This document shows, piece after piece, positions 47,774-59,900 of a DNA stretch of 64,000 nucleotides. A program made the translations under genes and the position numbers. Each line of letters begins with the position of its first letter. Position 1 is the stretch's first letter. The DNA is from Baylisascaris procyonis (lineage: Eukaryota > Nematoda > Chromadorea > Rhabditida > Ascarididae). The stretch spans positions 124,001 to 188,000 of the forward strand of contig JAZARR010000128.1 in assembly GCA_037389465.1 (NCBI GenBank), in the 5' to 3' direction. The notes beneath the pieces are model-generated. The model was not told the origin of the DNA and did not search any database. It was given only the letters and a program-made list of their open reading frames with translations.

Positions 47774-49235
47774 GTGATTCTCGTCAGCTGTTGGTGCCTT
47801 TCACTGGCATAACGTCCTGTCGTTAAGTAAATGAAATTAAGGGACAGTTGATGCACTTATTTGAGTTATGCCATTTGGATCGCGACGAATGCATACAAAT
47901 CAGTATGCCGGTGACAGCGATGATTAAAGAGATCATGCAATTGCTATATTTGTTTAGCTGCGATCGTTTTCATTGTGACGTTAGAGGACTGCGGCGTTCA
48001 AATGTCTGAAACAAGTCAGCTGATTAAGCATCAGACAGACTGCCGAATATCAGCTGAACTACATTTGCTTGCTTATCAAATCTCACTTCCCATTATGAGC
48101 ATCACAGAATCAAACATAAAAAATAGCGTCAAATCGATGCGCTAAGAAACACTTTTAGTTTTACTTCTCTCAAATGACTAAGCTCGAGGTTTCCGAAGCA
48201 ATCGGTGGCCAAGATGTTTAGTTGGACGGTCGAGTTATTTTTTTTATTCGTCATTCGCTTCAGTTTGCTTCCAAAACTCGACATTACTTGTCTGTTCATC
48301 TAAGAATTTCTTTCCGCTTACTCGCGAGCGTCTTTAACATAAAACCTTGAAGGCCAGATAAATCAAACAAATGAGGCAATATGACAAACAATAATACTCA
48401 TTACCATTCAGCAGTTTATGTTGTCTCTTTTTTGCACACTTTTTTTGTTAACATATATTATGCAAATTTATTTCAGCTGAACTTCCTTTTATCGCTAATT
48501 TTGTTCATCAAATTTTTGCGAGTTTTATAAGGTGCAGATCGTTTGTAAAACCGAAATATGGATGTGCACAAATGAATGACAGATTAAGTGAAATTTTATT
48601 CATTTCAAGTTTGTATTGAATAGTCCGTAGCTGAATTTTTCTCTGTCCACAAAAGAAGGCTTCAAAGCATTGCAATCGCATGCGTGTTCGTGTAGTCTTA
48701 GCCGATGTATGTGTGGTGCCGGCTTCGAGCCGTCTCACATTTATTATTTTTATGTTATGGTGTTTACCAAATTCAAAGGAAAGGTGGTTGAGTTCGTCTT
48801 TGGCTGAAGAAGTGCCCCTTCTGGGTGGGGAACTCCCACGAGAGTCCAAAGGAGGGAAGTAAGATAAGGGAAAGAACATTGCCTGGCGTTAGTTATTAGA
48901 CGAACATAACTTGTTATATATTGCTGTGTGGGGTCTCCACCATTTGATTTCATTCTCCTTACCTCATAGTGCCTCTTCCTTTCGGTTAGATGAGAGGAGG
49001 AGGACGAGAACGAAGAAAATGAAAAAGGCGAACATAAGAATCGTTCAGTGAAGAGTACGACCAAGGACAATCGCCTACATGTTTCCTACATACCAGCGGT
49101 GACTCGTCAAAACTGATATCGATGCTAATAAATCCTCAGGCTCAACATTTGAATCGATTTTTGCGCATCGCTGCAAATTGTACGTTTTTGCAAACTTCTT
49201 TAATAAAGCGCCTTTTAGTGACGTCGCGTCTGAGC

Positions 49236-49262
49236 GTATGTGTGTCTGTGTCTGTGTCTGTC
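49236..49262. repeat. TGTGTC simple repeat
   Basis: Tandem TGTGTCTGTGTCTGTGTCTG. Confidence 0.9.
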
Positions 49263-49373
49263 CGATAATTATAAACTACGGGGCACTGGAATTAGAGCTA
49301 TAGAATAACCTCAACACCGGAAAAAGGTGTGGACATTTAAACTGCATGCGTTTTGCACCGGTCGGACTTAAAA

Positions 49374-49503
49374 AAACGAATCTTTTGCACGAGTGGTCGG
49401 GTCAGTTAAAATATGAAAGCATTTTTTCGCATGTTTGTCCTCTGTTGGTAACTTATAAAATCTGTTGATTAGGTGAAAGCATATAAAAGAACATATGGTG
49501 CGA
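49374..49503 (-). repeat. Dispersed repeat family R1, copy D
   Basis: The reverse complement carries taagttaccaac, ctttcatatttt, gacccgaccac and gtgcaaaagattcg in the same order as copies A and B. Confidence 0.6.
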
Positions 49504-50294
49504 GGTGCTTTGGAGCGTTTTTCCGCTCAGTTAATGCTAATCGATATGTAAATATTATGCGATCAACAACACAAATTCAAATCGTGCATGCAGATGAGCT
49601 TCCGTAGGATTTCATGTTTGAATAGTACAAAATACAATTACTGCATTAGATTGATCGAAGAGCTCGATCACCGATTTTTGCAGGGAAATCCTATTAAAAT
49701 GGTGCCAAAGTTTTAGGGGAGTAGTTAGGAGCAACTTAGTCACTTCAATATTGCTAATTGGATATGCAAATTCGCGTGTGAAATGTTTATTAATAGTGAA
49801 ATAAAATTGAAAGGCTCGGCTTTGAAAAATTGGCGGAAATTAATAAATCAAAATTTTTTTCGACAAAGTTGCAAGGAATAATCGGAATTTATTATAAACT
49901 TATTTTGCTTCAATTTCCTCTCTCATTCCGCATATATTTCTTTATCTTTTCATTATCATGCTACTCATTTTTTTCCGATTTCTTATAGAAATTTCCTCAT
50001 TTTATGTCTCCATTCAATTGCAATATTGCTCATTTCGTGTTAGCTTACGAACACTGTGCATTCACGCTTTTCATCTATAATATATTTTTTATGATGATGT
50101 CACTCTTACAGAAGTGACGTCGCTTAATGAATTTCTTTGCACAAATATTTTAGCAGTCAACATCACCGAAATATTTGGTTTTCTAAGTAGCAAAATATGA
50201 TGGCATTTTTATAAGTGATATTGTTTTATTAATGTGCTGAAAATTGGAAAGCACCATGGTGACAGACGTATCGTTCACACCTTTATGTGCACAG

Positions 50295-50472
50295 TGGTGA
50301 CGTCATAATGATATGCTTCTGGGTGGCTGTCATTAATGACGGAACAGTCGAGGAGCGTATTGAAAAGGTTATTCGGGGTGCTGTCTCGAATAAGAGTGAA
50401 TGCAACGTTCGCGGCAAACATCTGGCACAAAAAACAGTGAATTTGTTCGTTAATAGTGGGAAAGAGATATAA
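50295..50472 (+). CDS. Candidate terminal exon, unknown protein
   Basis: After an acceptor at tatgtgcacag one frame stays open for 59 codons to TAA. It reads AVINDGTVEERIEKVIRGAV, then NVRGKHLAQKTVNLF, and looks coding: helical, charged, with balanced codons. The GTVEERI string is often seen near the end of SNF2-type helicase domains, but nothing else supports that family. No upstream partner exon was found. Confidence 0.2.
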
Positions 50473-50523
50473 AGCTAGCACCTTTGATAGAACAGCTTTC
50501 AGTGAGAGAGGGAAAAAAGTATT

Positions 50524-50582
50524 TGCTAAAAAAAGGCGAACTTCTCTTTATAGGATCCCTTTTTTCGCCTTTCATTTTAGCA
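50524..50582. repeat. Hairpin with ~17-bp stem
   Basis: TGCTAAAA...GGCGAA at 50524-50540 pairs with TTCGCC...TTTTAGCA at 50564-50582 with a 2-base bulge. The loop is about 23 nt. The geometry is short for a microRNA precursor but not excluded. Confidence 0.6.
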
Positions 50583-50709
50583 TTCGTTTGAATCCGCGCT
50601 AAACGGCTTTGCGACGTCCGCTTCATCACCTAGCGACATTATTTTGCTTTCGACATCTTTTTCAAAGATTACGCAATCTTTTAACTTTATAAAACTCTCG
50701 TAATGGAAT

Positions 50710-50749
50710 AGTGCTGTTGGGAAGAACGGACAGTCCCCAACACAGCACT
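50710..50749. repeat. GC-rich hairpin
   Basis: AGTGCTGTTGGG (50710-50721) pairs with CCCAACACAGCACT (50736-50749), 12 bp with a 2-base bulge. It lies 128 bp after the previous hairpin. Confidence 0.65.
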
Positions 50750-51619
50750 TTATTTATATTAGCACTTTTGTTCATAGCGATGTTCTAGTATGCAGTATGG
50801 TTTCAATGATCAATTGTTCATAGCGAACCTTTAAGTAACGCAGTAGGAGGGTTTGTGATGTTCGATGACGCTGGTGATAAACGCCTTTATCTCCAACAAA
50901 CAAAATCATGCTCACCTTATTGTTGACAGTCGTGTGACTGTGACTGTGACAGCTTCTACCGATGAGTAACCATTTCAAATATCGTTCTTTTCATTCATAA
51001 TGAAAAAGCAATAAGGAAAGAAAGCTTTAGAAATGAAGAGCATTTGAAGGAAATATTGACGGAAAATTCAGCCTAGCAATAACTCCCAAAGTTAGCTAGA
51101 ATTACTTTATTCGTTTATTTCATTTCAATGTTTTGCTGAAGAAATGTGATTGAAAATGATTCAAAATTGCGAGGAAGGGAGGGATGCAGATGGCTTGCTC
51201 GTCGATTTTTAAATAAATTTTTCAGTTCCAAGAACTTCCATAAAGAGATGAGCATATTTATAGTGTGATTTGGGGGGAAAAATATTTCAGATTGAATGAA
51301 AATAAAAAAAGCAACTTAACGAATAAACCAAGAAACAACGGTGGTTTACTGTAGCGGAATAATCCTTATTGGATTGAAATTTTAAATTTCCATTGGTTTC
51401 ATATGTCTATTTTTCATTGAATTTCGCATATCATAACGCGGCTGACACTTTACATGATCGATAAAGTTGTTTGCTGGTGAAGTGACTAAGTTAATGATGA
51501 GTGAATGAGGTCTTATAACGTTTGCAAATTCAATTGGTCAGGTAATTAGAAACGACCTGATGTGAATATTTAGCCAACAGACAGGTACGCTGACCTGCAG
51601 ACGGACAAACGCAATTATA

Positions 51620-51711
51620 TGTTATGTAGTAGATCTAAAAACTTCTGCGCCTGTTTGTAGATCTAACAATATATAGTAGATCTAAAAAAGTTATGTAATA
51701 GATCTAAAAAA
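51620..51711. repeat. TAGATCTAAAAA degenerate repeat, 4 copies
   Basis: TAGATCTAA recurs four times at irregular spacing, three times followed by an A-run and twice preceded by TTATGTA. Each copy contains a GATC/AGATCT site. Confidence 0.85.
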
Positions 51712-53879
51712 CACGCGATGCATTTCAGTCAGATGAACTTCTATTCAATCAGGAGTTTTTCCTATTCTCTGTTCTAACAAATGAGATGAAAGGATTACTT
51801 ATGCTAATGTAGTGCAGGTGATGCTATAAAATGCATTATATAGTTAAGGGTAGTCGAGTCATCGAGCCAATCTTGTAAGAAACCTATCCGCTGTCTTTAA
51901 CTAATCTTGAGGTAATATGATTTAAACCTTTGTAATAAGGGCAGGAGGGAAAGGGAACTCTAAGCCCATTTTAAAGATTCCAGGGTGGTCTTTTGGGAGA
52001 AAACTTCCCATATTCGTTCTTTGCATCCTCTGCGCAAAGTTTTTTGAAATTTAGGTGAACATTCATTCCTACAAACGATTGTGATTACAAACCTGTGATA
52101 TTGAATGTCGGGTGCTAGTGCCGTGTCGTCAATCACTTGCAGCAACGAAACTGACATCATTGCTCCAGCATTTGATATTATGTCTAAACGGTTTTTGGTC
52201 ATCGTATCCAATTTTATTGATGCATCGCTTTCATAAATTAGTGCTCTTTATTCAACTTTTGATTACTCATTTCATTAAGAAATAACTTTTTAATTGGTAT
52301 TACAATTTTCAGATGATACTAAGTATATGAATTATTCAAAATAGACCCTAGTTTCTCTAAAACATGTTTGCTTTTTTGTACACATAACTTCATTAAGACA
52401 TCATGTCTCGGCTGTATGCGAGAGAGAGGTTTAAGTCATTTGTACTTGCAATCAGTTATAGTACATATGCAAATCTACAGAGTAACGTTCTCACCTGAAA
52501 TCCGATTTTGCACTCATCTGTATGCGTGAAATGTGCTGAATTAGATATATGAAGGAAAATGGTAGCAATTGATTGTGTTTCTCTGATGATGCATTCATAG
52601 TATCGTTCAATATTCCATCTGAAAATCGGTTATTTTTCTCCTTAAAGTAGAACAATATAAAAGTACAATTTATTGGGTGGTGTGTTTGTACTTTATTCAC
52701 TCGTCGTCTCGCTTTCCATTTTACACTTTTCATTACATTTCATTGTTTTGCCCTATAAAAAGCCGCTTCAATATTGTGCTCTGTTGTAGTCGTTTATTTG
52801 GCTTTACATACAAAACCGTTATTACTAACGGAGTGCAGATGCGTTTCGATTTGTTTTTCCATTCGATGTGCTCCATTATTCATAAGTGAGCTCATATCTT
52901 TATTGCTTCTATCCCTCTTATCAATCATTTATCAATCCTCCCTCTAATCACTTACATCCATATAGTCATTTTTCCATCTATTATTGATCCTACTTCGGAA
53001 TCCTCACAAATATTACGATGATAAGGGTGCTCGCATGCGATATACTATCGTATCGTTAATTAACCATTGAAATATAAGCTTGCCTCAAAACGATATTAAT
53101 GTTAATTAAGTAAAAAAGTAGCAATACAGCAAAGAGTTTCCAATTTAATGAAAAAACACTTTGTGGTATTTCGAATAGAATACATACGAGGAGGCGGATG
53201 TTGTTTGCATACTAATGAATGTGGATATGCCCATATCCTTTCAAAACGCCACATTGTAAGCTATTTGTTGTGTTGCTCTCTTACGAACGTCAAAGATTTT
53301 AACGGTACCATTACTGCATAAAAATTCACACTTTTTATTTTCAGTGTATTTTTATATAACTTCAAAATTCACTCATCTCCTGCATTTATGCTTCTGCTGC
53401 TATATAAATATGCATACGTACTTCCTTATATAATTCATATAGAATGCTTCATCTGCAGACCTTTGTCTTTGTTTATGTGCACAGCTACATATGTGTAATA
53501 TGTACGCCTGTGTGTATGCTTGTTCGGTAATTCAAAGTTAGGAACCACTGAAGTTGGGGTTACGAAAGTTGGAGTTATTGGTGAATTCTGCTTTATTGAT
53601 GGGCATAAATTTTGATGAGTGCAACAGATTATACACATCGAATTCTGTGTTTCCGGACGTAGCAGTTCCCAATGTATACATTGCTTGTGCATAAACATGC
53701 GCTTGCAATTGTGCTACTTTCAAATTCAAAGTGAAAAACGATTGTAAGTGTTAAGCAAGTATTACGGGCTTTCCATAGCTAAAAATTTCACTTATATCAT
53801 CCCCTCGTTCACCTCATCCCGTCTTCCTATAGCCCTTCCAAAAAAAGCGAAAATATGTTGAAAGCTTGGATATGGCAGG

Positions 53880-53959
53880 CCCACCTCTTATATTTTAATA
53901 CTAGTAATGCCCACCTTAATACTAGTAATCACCTTAATATCCATCTTAGTACTAGTAAC
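53880..53959. repeat. CCACCTTAATACTAGTAAT minisatellite
   Basis: Three to four degenerate units of about 19-28 bp sharing CACCTTAATACTAGTAAT. Confidence 0.85.
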
Positions 53960-54894
53960 CGCTTGATTATTGGCGATGTGAGAGTCAGCTTCGTTTTGAC
54001 GCCATGTCCAATTCTAGTTTAAAAGTGCACTATGTAATTCTTATTTCATTTCTCTTTCTCAAGTTTTTATATGCATATGCAAATTTCCGAAATGCATCAC
54101 GGTGGCGTCCGGTTGGTAATACATGCATATCACGTAAGTATGTATATTATGTATGTGCAGTTGTATGCATGTATATGTCCGCTAGCTTCTACTTATGTGT
54201 CGTTTAATGGAATTTAAAAATGTTTTGATTGCGACTAAACTGTTTACGTAGGCATATATGAATTTCCATCATTTACATATGTACAGATAAAAACATGTCT
54301 TTCTAGTGATACCAATTGAAATATTTAAAAGCTTTTGAAAGGGTTTTGCCGAATTTGGAAACCTTTCAAGTATCGTTTAAACTTCCATTAATCAATTATT
54401 TAGTGAAAGAAGCAAAACAAGTTTTAGGTGAAAACAAACCGGAAAAATTTTAGCACATGCTGAATTTTCCGAGACATCTAAAAAATTGTTTCGAATTTCC
54501 TTTACGAGTTTATATATGCATTGGTGGTCTCGTTTTTGAGAAATAACATCTTGATGTCGATAAACACAGCCCACTTGTGCATAATCGTTGATGTAAGTTG
54601 GGAAATTTGATAATTTTATTCCATTTCCTATTTCAACTTGTTTTTTTTTTTTTTGCTAATGTTGAGGTCAATGAACCATAATTGGATTTTATGGTAATTT
54701 GCTGCTTATTTAATCAGAAAAAACATTTTTTAAACATACTGGAAATATACTTCTTTTGCACAAATTATTTTCAGAAGACTTGCATATAGCCGAGGTGGTA
54801 GGATTATCGTCTGTAAGTTTTCCTCTCGAAGTCTGTTATTCAAATTTACAGAAAAATCTGGGAGGTAAATATTGTAAGCATTCACTTTGATCTA

Positions 54895-54970
54895 GATCTA
54901 GGGCTGGGAACTTTTGGTTCGGATCTCGGGCGGGAACCTTCGGTTTGGATCTCGGACTGGGAATTTCGCG
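54895..54970. repeat. 26-bp minisatellite, three units
   Basis: GGATCTCGGGCTGGGAACCTTCGGTT-type units, GC-rich against an AT-rich background. The period is near 26-27 bp, so an open minus-strand frame shows alternating related peptides (SKPKVPARDPNQKFPALDLD). Confidence 0.85.
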
Positions 54971-55791
54971 TACAAGTGTATCGCAAAAGAAGGCAGGTGA
55001 TAGCACAAGCATAGTTGGACTCTGGTGCAACATTGGCTATTCCTGACAAGATCACTGCTTCAACAGTAATTAGATGAACCGCTGCAATTGTGACTGAAAT
55101 GCATCATCTCATCGCGTATTTATATTCTTTGCCTCAACACTTAACGAAATCATTGTCATTGCATAATTTATGCAAAATTGTAACTTTATCCGTCAATGAA
55201 CTTTATCCGCTTTTCGTTGTTTATGCGTCACAAAGCTGATAGGTTCGTTGCTGTAATTGAAGCTAATACATCATTTCTAGATGTCTTCTTGAGATACCGC
55301 AAAACTGGGAACGTTTCCAAATATTTGCTGTGAAGTATCGAAACTTTGCGTGGTGATATATGACGTCATTTACCTTTCGCTTAAAACTGTATTGATTTTT
55401 AAATTAAAAAAAAAAACAGCTGAGAAAGCTATGCAAGTAATGAGCTTATGTAGCTTGAATACATCTCTCGCGTAATATATGACTTCAGTTAACGGGCTTC
55501 TATTCGAGTAAATGCGTTTTTTAATTGAAGATTTTCTCTTTAAAGGAAGAATGGATGACAGTGAAGAATCATTCCTGCGTTACTTTTGTTTGATAGACGT
55601 TTTATCGTTTACGAGTGAGTCATTCATTTCTATGTACGCCTTTCATAATTCCTCTGAGTCATGTCTCGTTCATTGGAACTTTTTATGGTTTTTTTTTTTG
55701 AATTTTCACATTATTACTAAATTTTCAACGCCATCCTTTGTATACTCATTTCACTGTTAGTTTTATAGTTTCTAGTTTACGATTTGCAATA

Positions 55792-55886
55792 TAGGGAGAG
55801 GGGATAAAGAGAAGAGAAGTGGAACGGAGGAGAGGGGTGAGGGGAAAGGAGAACAGAGGAGGAGGGATGAGAGCGAAGGAAAATGA
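55792..55886. repeat. Polypurine tract
   Basis: About 95 bp that are over 90% A and G on the plus strand (gagaag, ggagg and ggggaaagg words), about 1 kb upstream of the SPPL2 start. A second purine-rich stretch lies at 56330-56405. Confidence 0.85.
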
Positions 55887-56876
55887 ATGTTTCCTCTTCG
55901 AATTCATGACGAATAAGACATGTTATTATTGTCGCTGTTCCAGCTGCAATATGCAGCAATAAACGTCGTTGAGAAATGACGATTATTGATTATTGAGGGT
56001 GGTCGAAGGCTGCTAATTACTCTCGCAAGTGCGTTTGCGCTGCTGAATAGCAGCGAATTGAAGTCATTATCGTCGTTTAAAATCGAGACTGAATTCTCAT
56101 TTCACTTCCTGTCGTTTATTCGTCACTCTGTGCCCATCTCCCATCCCTTTAACTGTTGTTTACATATTTCTGTGCTCTTTGTAATGAGATGGCACTTTAA
56201 AAAAATTTGCTATTTTCAGCCTCATGCGAGCAGAAGTATTGCAGCTAAATGAGTGGGAGGTTAGAAAGGAGTCAAAGGTGCCCAAAAAAAAAACAAAAGG
56301 AGATTGAGGGTTTAGATAAACACAAGCGTTAAAAGGTGGAGGTGGAGGTAAGGATGGAGGCAGAATTGGTCATTGGAAGATGGGAAAGGGGAGGAGGAAG
56401 GGGGATGTTAGCCAATAAAACCAACATCTGCAAAACGTGTGAATACACCGACACAGTACTCAAGGGGAAGGAATTCCACCAGAAATTTGATGTTATGTAG
56501 TCTTTTGCAGTCATGTAAATGCGAATCATGTGATTTGAGCATGATTTCCTTCATAATATTGCACCATTAATTTTGCAATCTCTTTTTTTGCGAGTTGTTA
56601 ATTGTGAGTAAATTTTGCTGTTTTCATAATCTGGATAAATGAAGTCTGAGGTGTGGATTTGTTGACAGGAAACTGCAACTTTGTTTTGCCAAAACCCATT
56701 TGTTGGCTATACGCGACAGCAAGCCCCTTAAGTTGAGGGAACAGTTTGAAGTAATACATTTTTAGGTTTGGTGTGAGCACAAACGACGTCGTGACAGTGT
56801 TAAATTGTGATAGAACAAGTGAAACATAGGTGGCCAGTGAGTGAAACTGGCACAACGCCGTCACCGACAAAGTGCT

Positions 56877-56954
56877 ATGTGTTCACGTTGGTTCCGCTCA
56901 TGTGCTTCTCGCCTAGCCTCTTTTCTTCTCATTCTCACTTCATTTCAACTAACA
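56877..56954 (+). CDS. SPPL2: SPPL2 exon 1: signal peptide
   Basis: ATG at 56877 encodes MCSRWFRSCASRLASFLLIL plus TSFQLT and stops at the strong donor gtaagtta. It is 26 codons, phase 0. This is the only ATG in the frame; an upstream in-frame GTG is not a likely start. Confidence 0.75.
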
Positions 56955-59900
56955 GTAAGTTATTTTTGCATATTTTTTTATTTTTCTCTTCTTTCCAAAC
57001 TTCTTCTTTATCAGTTAATTAATGTAAGCAGCTATGTAGTAAAGTTAGGAATCTTTTTTCGAGGCTGACTGTTTCCTCGTTTTCGGGGGAGTTTTTGGAG
57101 AAGGGCGAAGCAAAAACTAATAAAGATTCGGCGCCTTTAGCCAAGTTAAGGGCGAACAGTGTCTTCAAAGCTAAACTTGTGAATATAATTTGAAGCACTC
57201 GGTTTTCAGGTCATTTAGCAGGTATTAGTGATTGGAATGAAGTAACTATGCTATTTAGATGGAGTATGATAGTATATGTGGGTATTGATTTATGATTCTA
57301 TCCCAATCTCTTGCAGTAATTCAAATTAACTGGTCAAAGTAGTGCACCAAAGCTGGCAGGTGATGGCTTTACTGGATGTACCATAAAGGAAAAGGATGAG
57401 TGTGACTTTATCACCCCTTTGTTGACATAAGTGCACGTGACCTCACCTATAGCACCTGCTGCATGCATCACCGATCACCTCTGTAATCGTATTGTGTTTT
57501 AAGAAATTGATTCTAATCTCTTTTGCTTGTTCTAATTCTTTTCATTACTTCGCTTTATTTTTGAGTAATTTTTGTTAGTTCTTGAATGTTTGACTTGATG
57601 ATTTAGTGTAAGAAGTCATTCTTCCTTAATGCATGAAGTTATGCATTTATATTTCATATATTTTGTGAGTGTAATCAATAAGGAGGAAGCAACTTTAAAT
57701 TCATTAAATTCATTAAGCAAATTTAAATTCAGATTTAAAGCAATAGTTTTATTCCATAAATTGAAATAAGAATCAAATGCAAATTTATTCATTAATAAAT
57801 TTGAGGATTAAATCGAGAAATTTACTTTCAGTTGGCTCGTCGTGAGCCGTTTTACGACTCCAGTTATGCGTATTTAAGTGTTCGAAATGAAAAGACTGGT
57901 GTTGAGCGACGAATATGTGTTAACTATGAGCAGTGGCGTAGTGGCCGACTACCCGAATCGGCATCTAAAGCGGTTAGAAAAATTTTCCTTATCATATTTG
58001 ATTCGACAACAATTTCGTTCATTATCTCCATCTCTGTTTTTTGATTCGATCACACTTCCGTGGATTATTTGTTTTCCATTCTTTATCCAACAATAATTTT
58101 TGCGATCGATTGAACAATATGAAAGCACTCTAAAGTTTTATTCAACATCAGCGCTGTGGATAACTACACTCTAGTGGGATTTTTTAGAGTGAACATTTGC
58201 GCTATTGTGTGCTTATTTATTAGGCAAACGCAAGTTACATTTCTACGATATACTACTGAAGATATAAAAGACCATTTTATTATTCGCAATGGTGTACTAT
58301 CGATTTACCAATGAATATTTCCGTTAACGGAGATTACCGGTTTACATGCTTATGCTTGATCCACTTATACCGATTATTGGATTCTCACCAAAATTTACTA
58401 AATTTGCCACCAAAAAGTTGAATTATTTGAGCCTAATTGGATTATATCAACCGATATGTGTAGTTCGTATATATTTTTTTCTGAGTCTTACCTGTAATTA
58501 TTAATTATGTTTCCGATCGTGTAGACTATAGCAGTGCTTATTTAACAAATCAAATGAGGGTATTCATTGATAACAGATCAAGTGCCATAGCAAAGGGCTT
58601 GTTGATAGCACACTAAACGGTCTCATGTATGGACGTTTTGAGATTCGTTGATAAAGATGTCAAGTCGGAAGGAAATAAAACAGTTGCAAATGTGTTGAAA
58701 ATACTCTGCGAAGACGTTTATTTAAATTCTACTGTGCTATTTTGAAATTTGGTTGTCAGATATTTTCTGCTGTTTTATTATTTCAGAATTAGACGTTTAT
58801 TTTCTTGCATAGCGTTGTTCAAATGAAGAAATTGTTATTCACTGAGTAATGCTACGGTTTGCGACAATTGCGCCACAAGAGGTCTGTGGAGTGAAGAAGA
58901 GTGAAAAACTGGCGTAGATATCCTGAGCCGTCAGTTCATTTCAATTCTGTCAGAACTTGGTGGTGTAGCACTGTTGTTGAAACTGTTGCATGTCTGTGAA
59001 AAACTTCGACTTAAAATCTGGCGTATTATCACATTTGCAACATGCAGTAGTTTGTATAAAAGATGTAATACCTATATTTCCGATTATCTCAGCCTGTTTG
59101 CTCAAATATAGTCAAAATTTATCCCATTCCTGTTCTCGTATACAGCATTGTTGATCGCTGAGTTTAGATGTAGGGAGGAGGAGGTGTTCTTCCCACTCTA
59201 GAACCCCAACAGAGTAAAAAACTGAGCTGCATGATGTGATACCTTTAATACGTTCTGCATTTTAGGACATTCCGAGTCCACGTTTAAAAAATTTTGAGAC
59301 CTGCAAAAGAAATGTTAATAAGCAATTGTATTTTTAGGAAGAGTTCCGGTTGAAATGGTGGGGAGGCAGAGTGAATAATACGAACGTATGCTTGAAGGAT
59401 GCCTCTTCACCACGGTACACAGGTAGTGCGGTAGCATTAAATTACCGATTGGAACGAGAGGATGGCCCTTGTGCCGCTCCATTCGTCGCCACAAATACCT
59501 CGTTTAAAGGAGCAATACAATTCATCGTACGTTTTTGTAGGTGTTCTCTTTGGTGATAGTTTGATATATATTTATTCCAATTGGCAACTTGTAAACTTTA
59601 TAGTGGAATGTGGCCGTGTTGGTATCTTTCATGTCTTTATGCATGAGAAAGCGTTCGTGGATTTCAAATGAAGCGTAAACGATCATGAATAACTTTAAAT
59701 AATTTTTTTACTTGCTTAAAACATAATTGATTTTAATTTAAGTTCGATCTTTTCTAGTTCTATCAAATAGTGTTTATAGGTCGATTAACTAATTAACTAA
59801 TAGTTCTCTTGAATATCAATTAAGAGGTGAGATTGCAATAGGAAATCTTGCAGAGTTGATTAAAATAATGCTCAGAATGTGTTATTTTATGCAGCGATTT

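Larger units (their letters stand above)
45721..49300. other. Spacer with weak exon candidates
   Basis: It holds the candidate pair at 47461-47773 and a TGTGTC microsatellite at 49236-49262. An acidic frame at 49003-49118 ends in TGA but lacks a safe acceptor. Nothing else is supportable. Confidence 0.5.
50750..55780. other. Spacer, no gene established
   Basis: Very AT-rich with short open frames only. Contains three minisatellites (51620-51711, 53880-53959, 54895-54970). Confidence 0.6.

Noticed and set aside
49003..49118. Acidic exon-like frame ending in TGA
   Set aside because: The only good acceptor (ggttag) puts a TGA at the start of that frame.
59266..59313. Possible 48-nt SPPL2 exon (DIPSPRLKNFETCKRN)
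   Set aside because: Using it together with exon 59338-59526 would need a 24-nt intron, below the usable size; reading through hits a stop.
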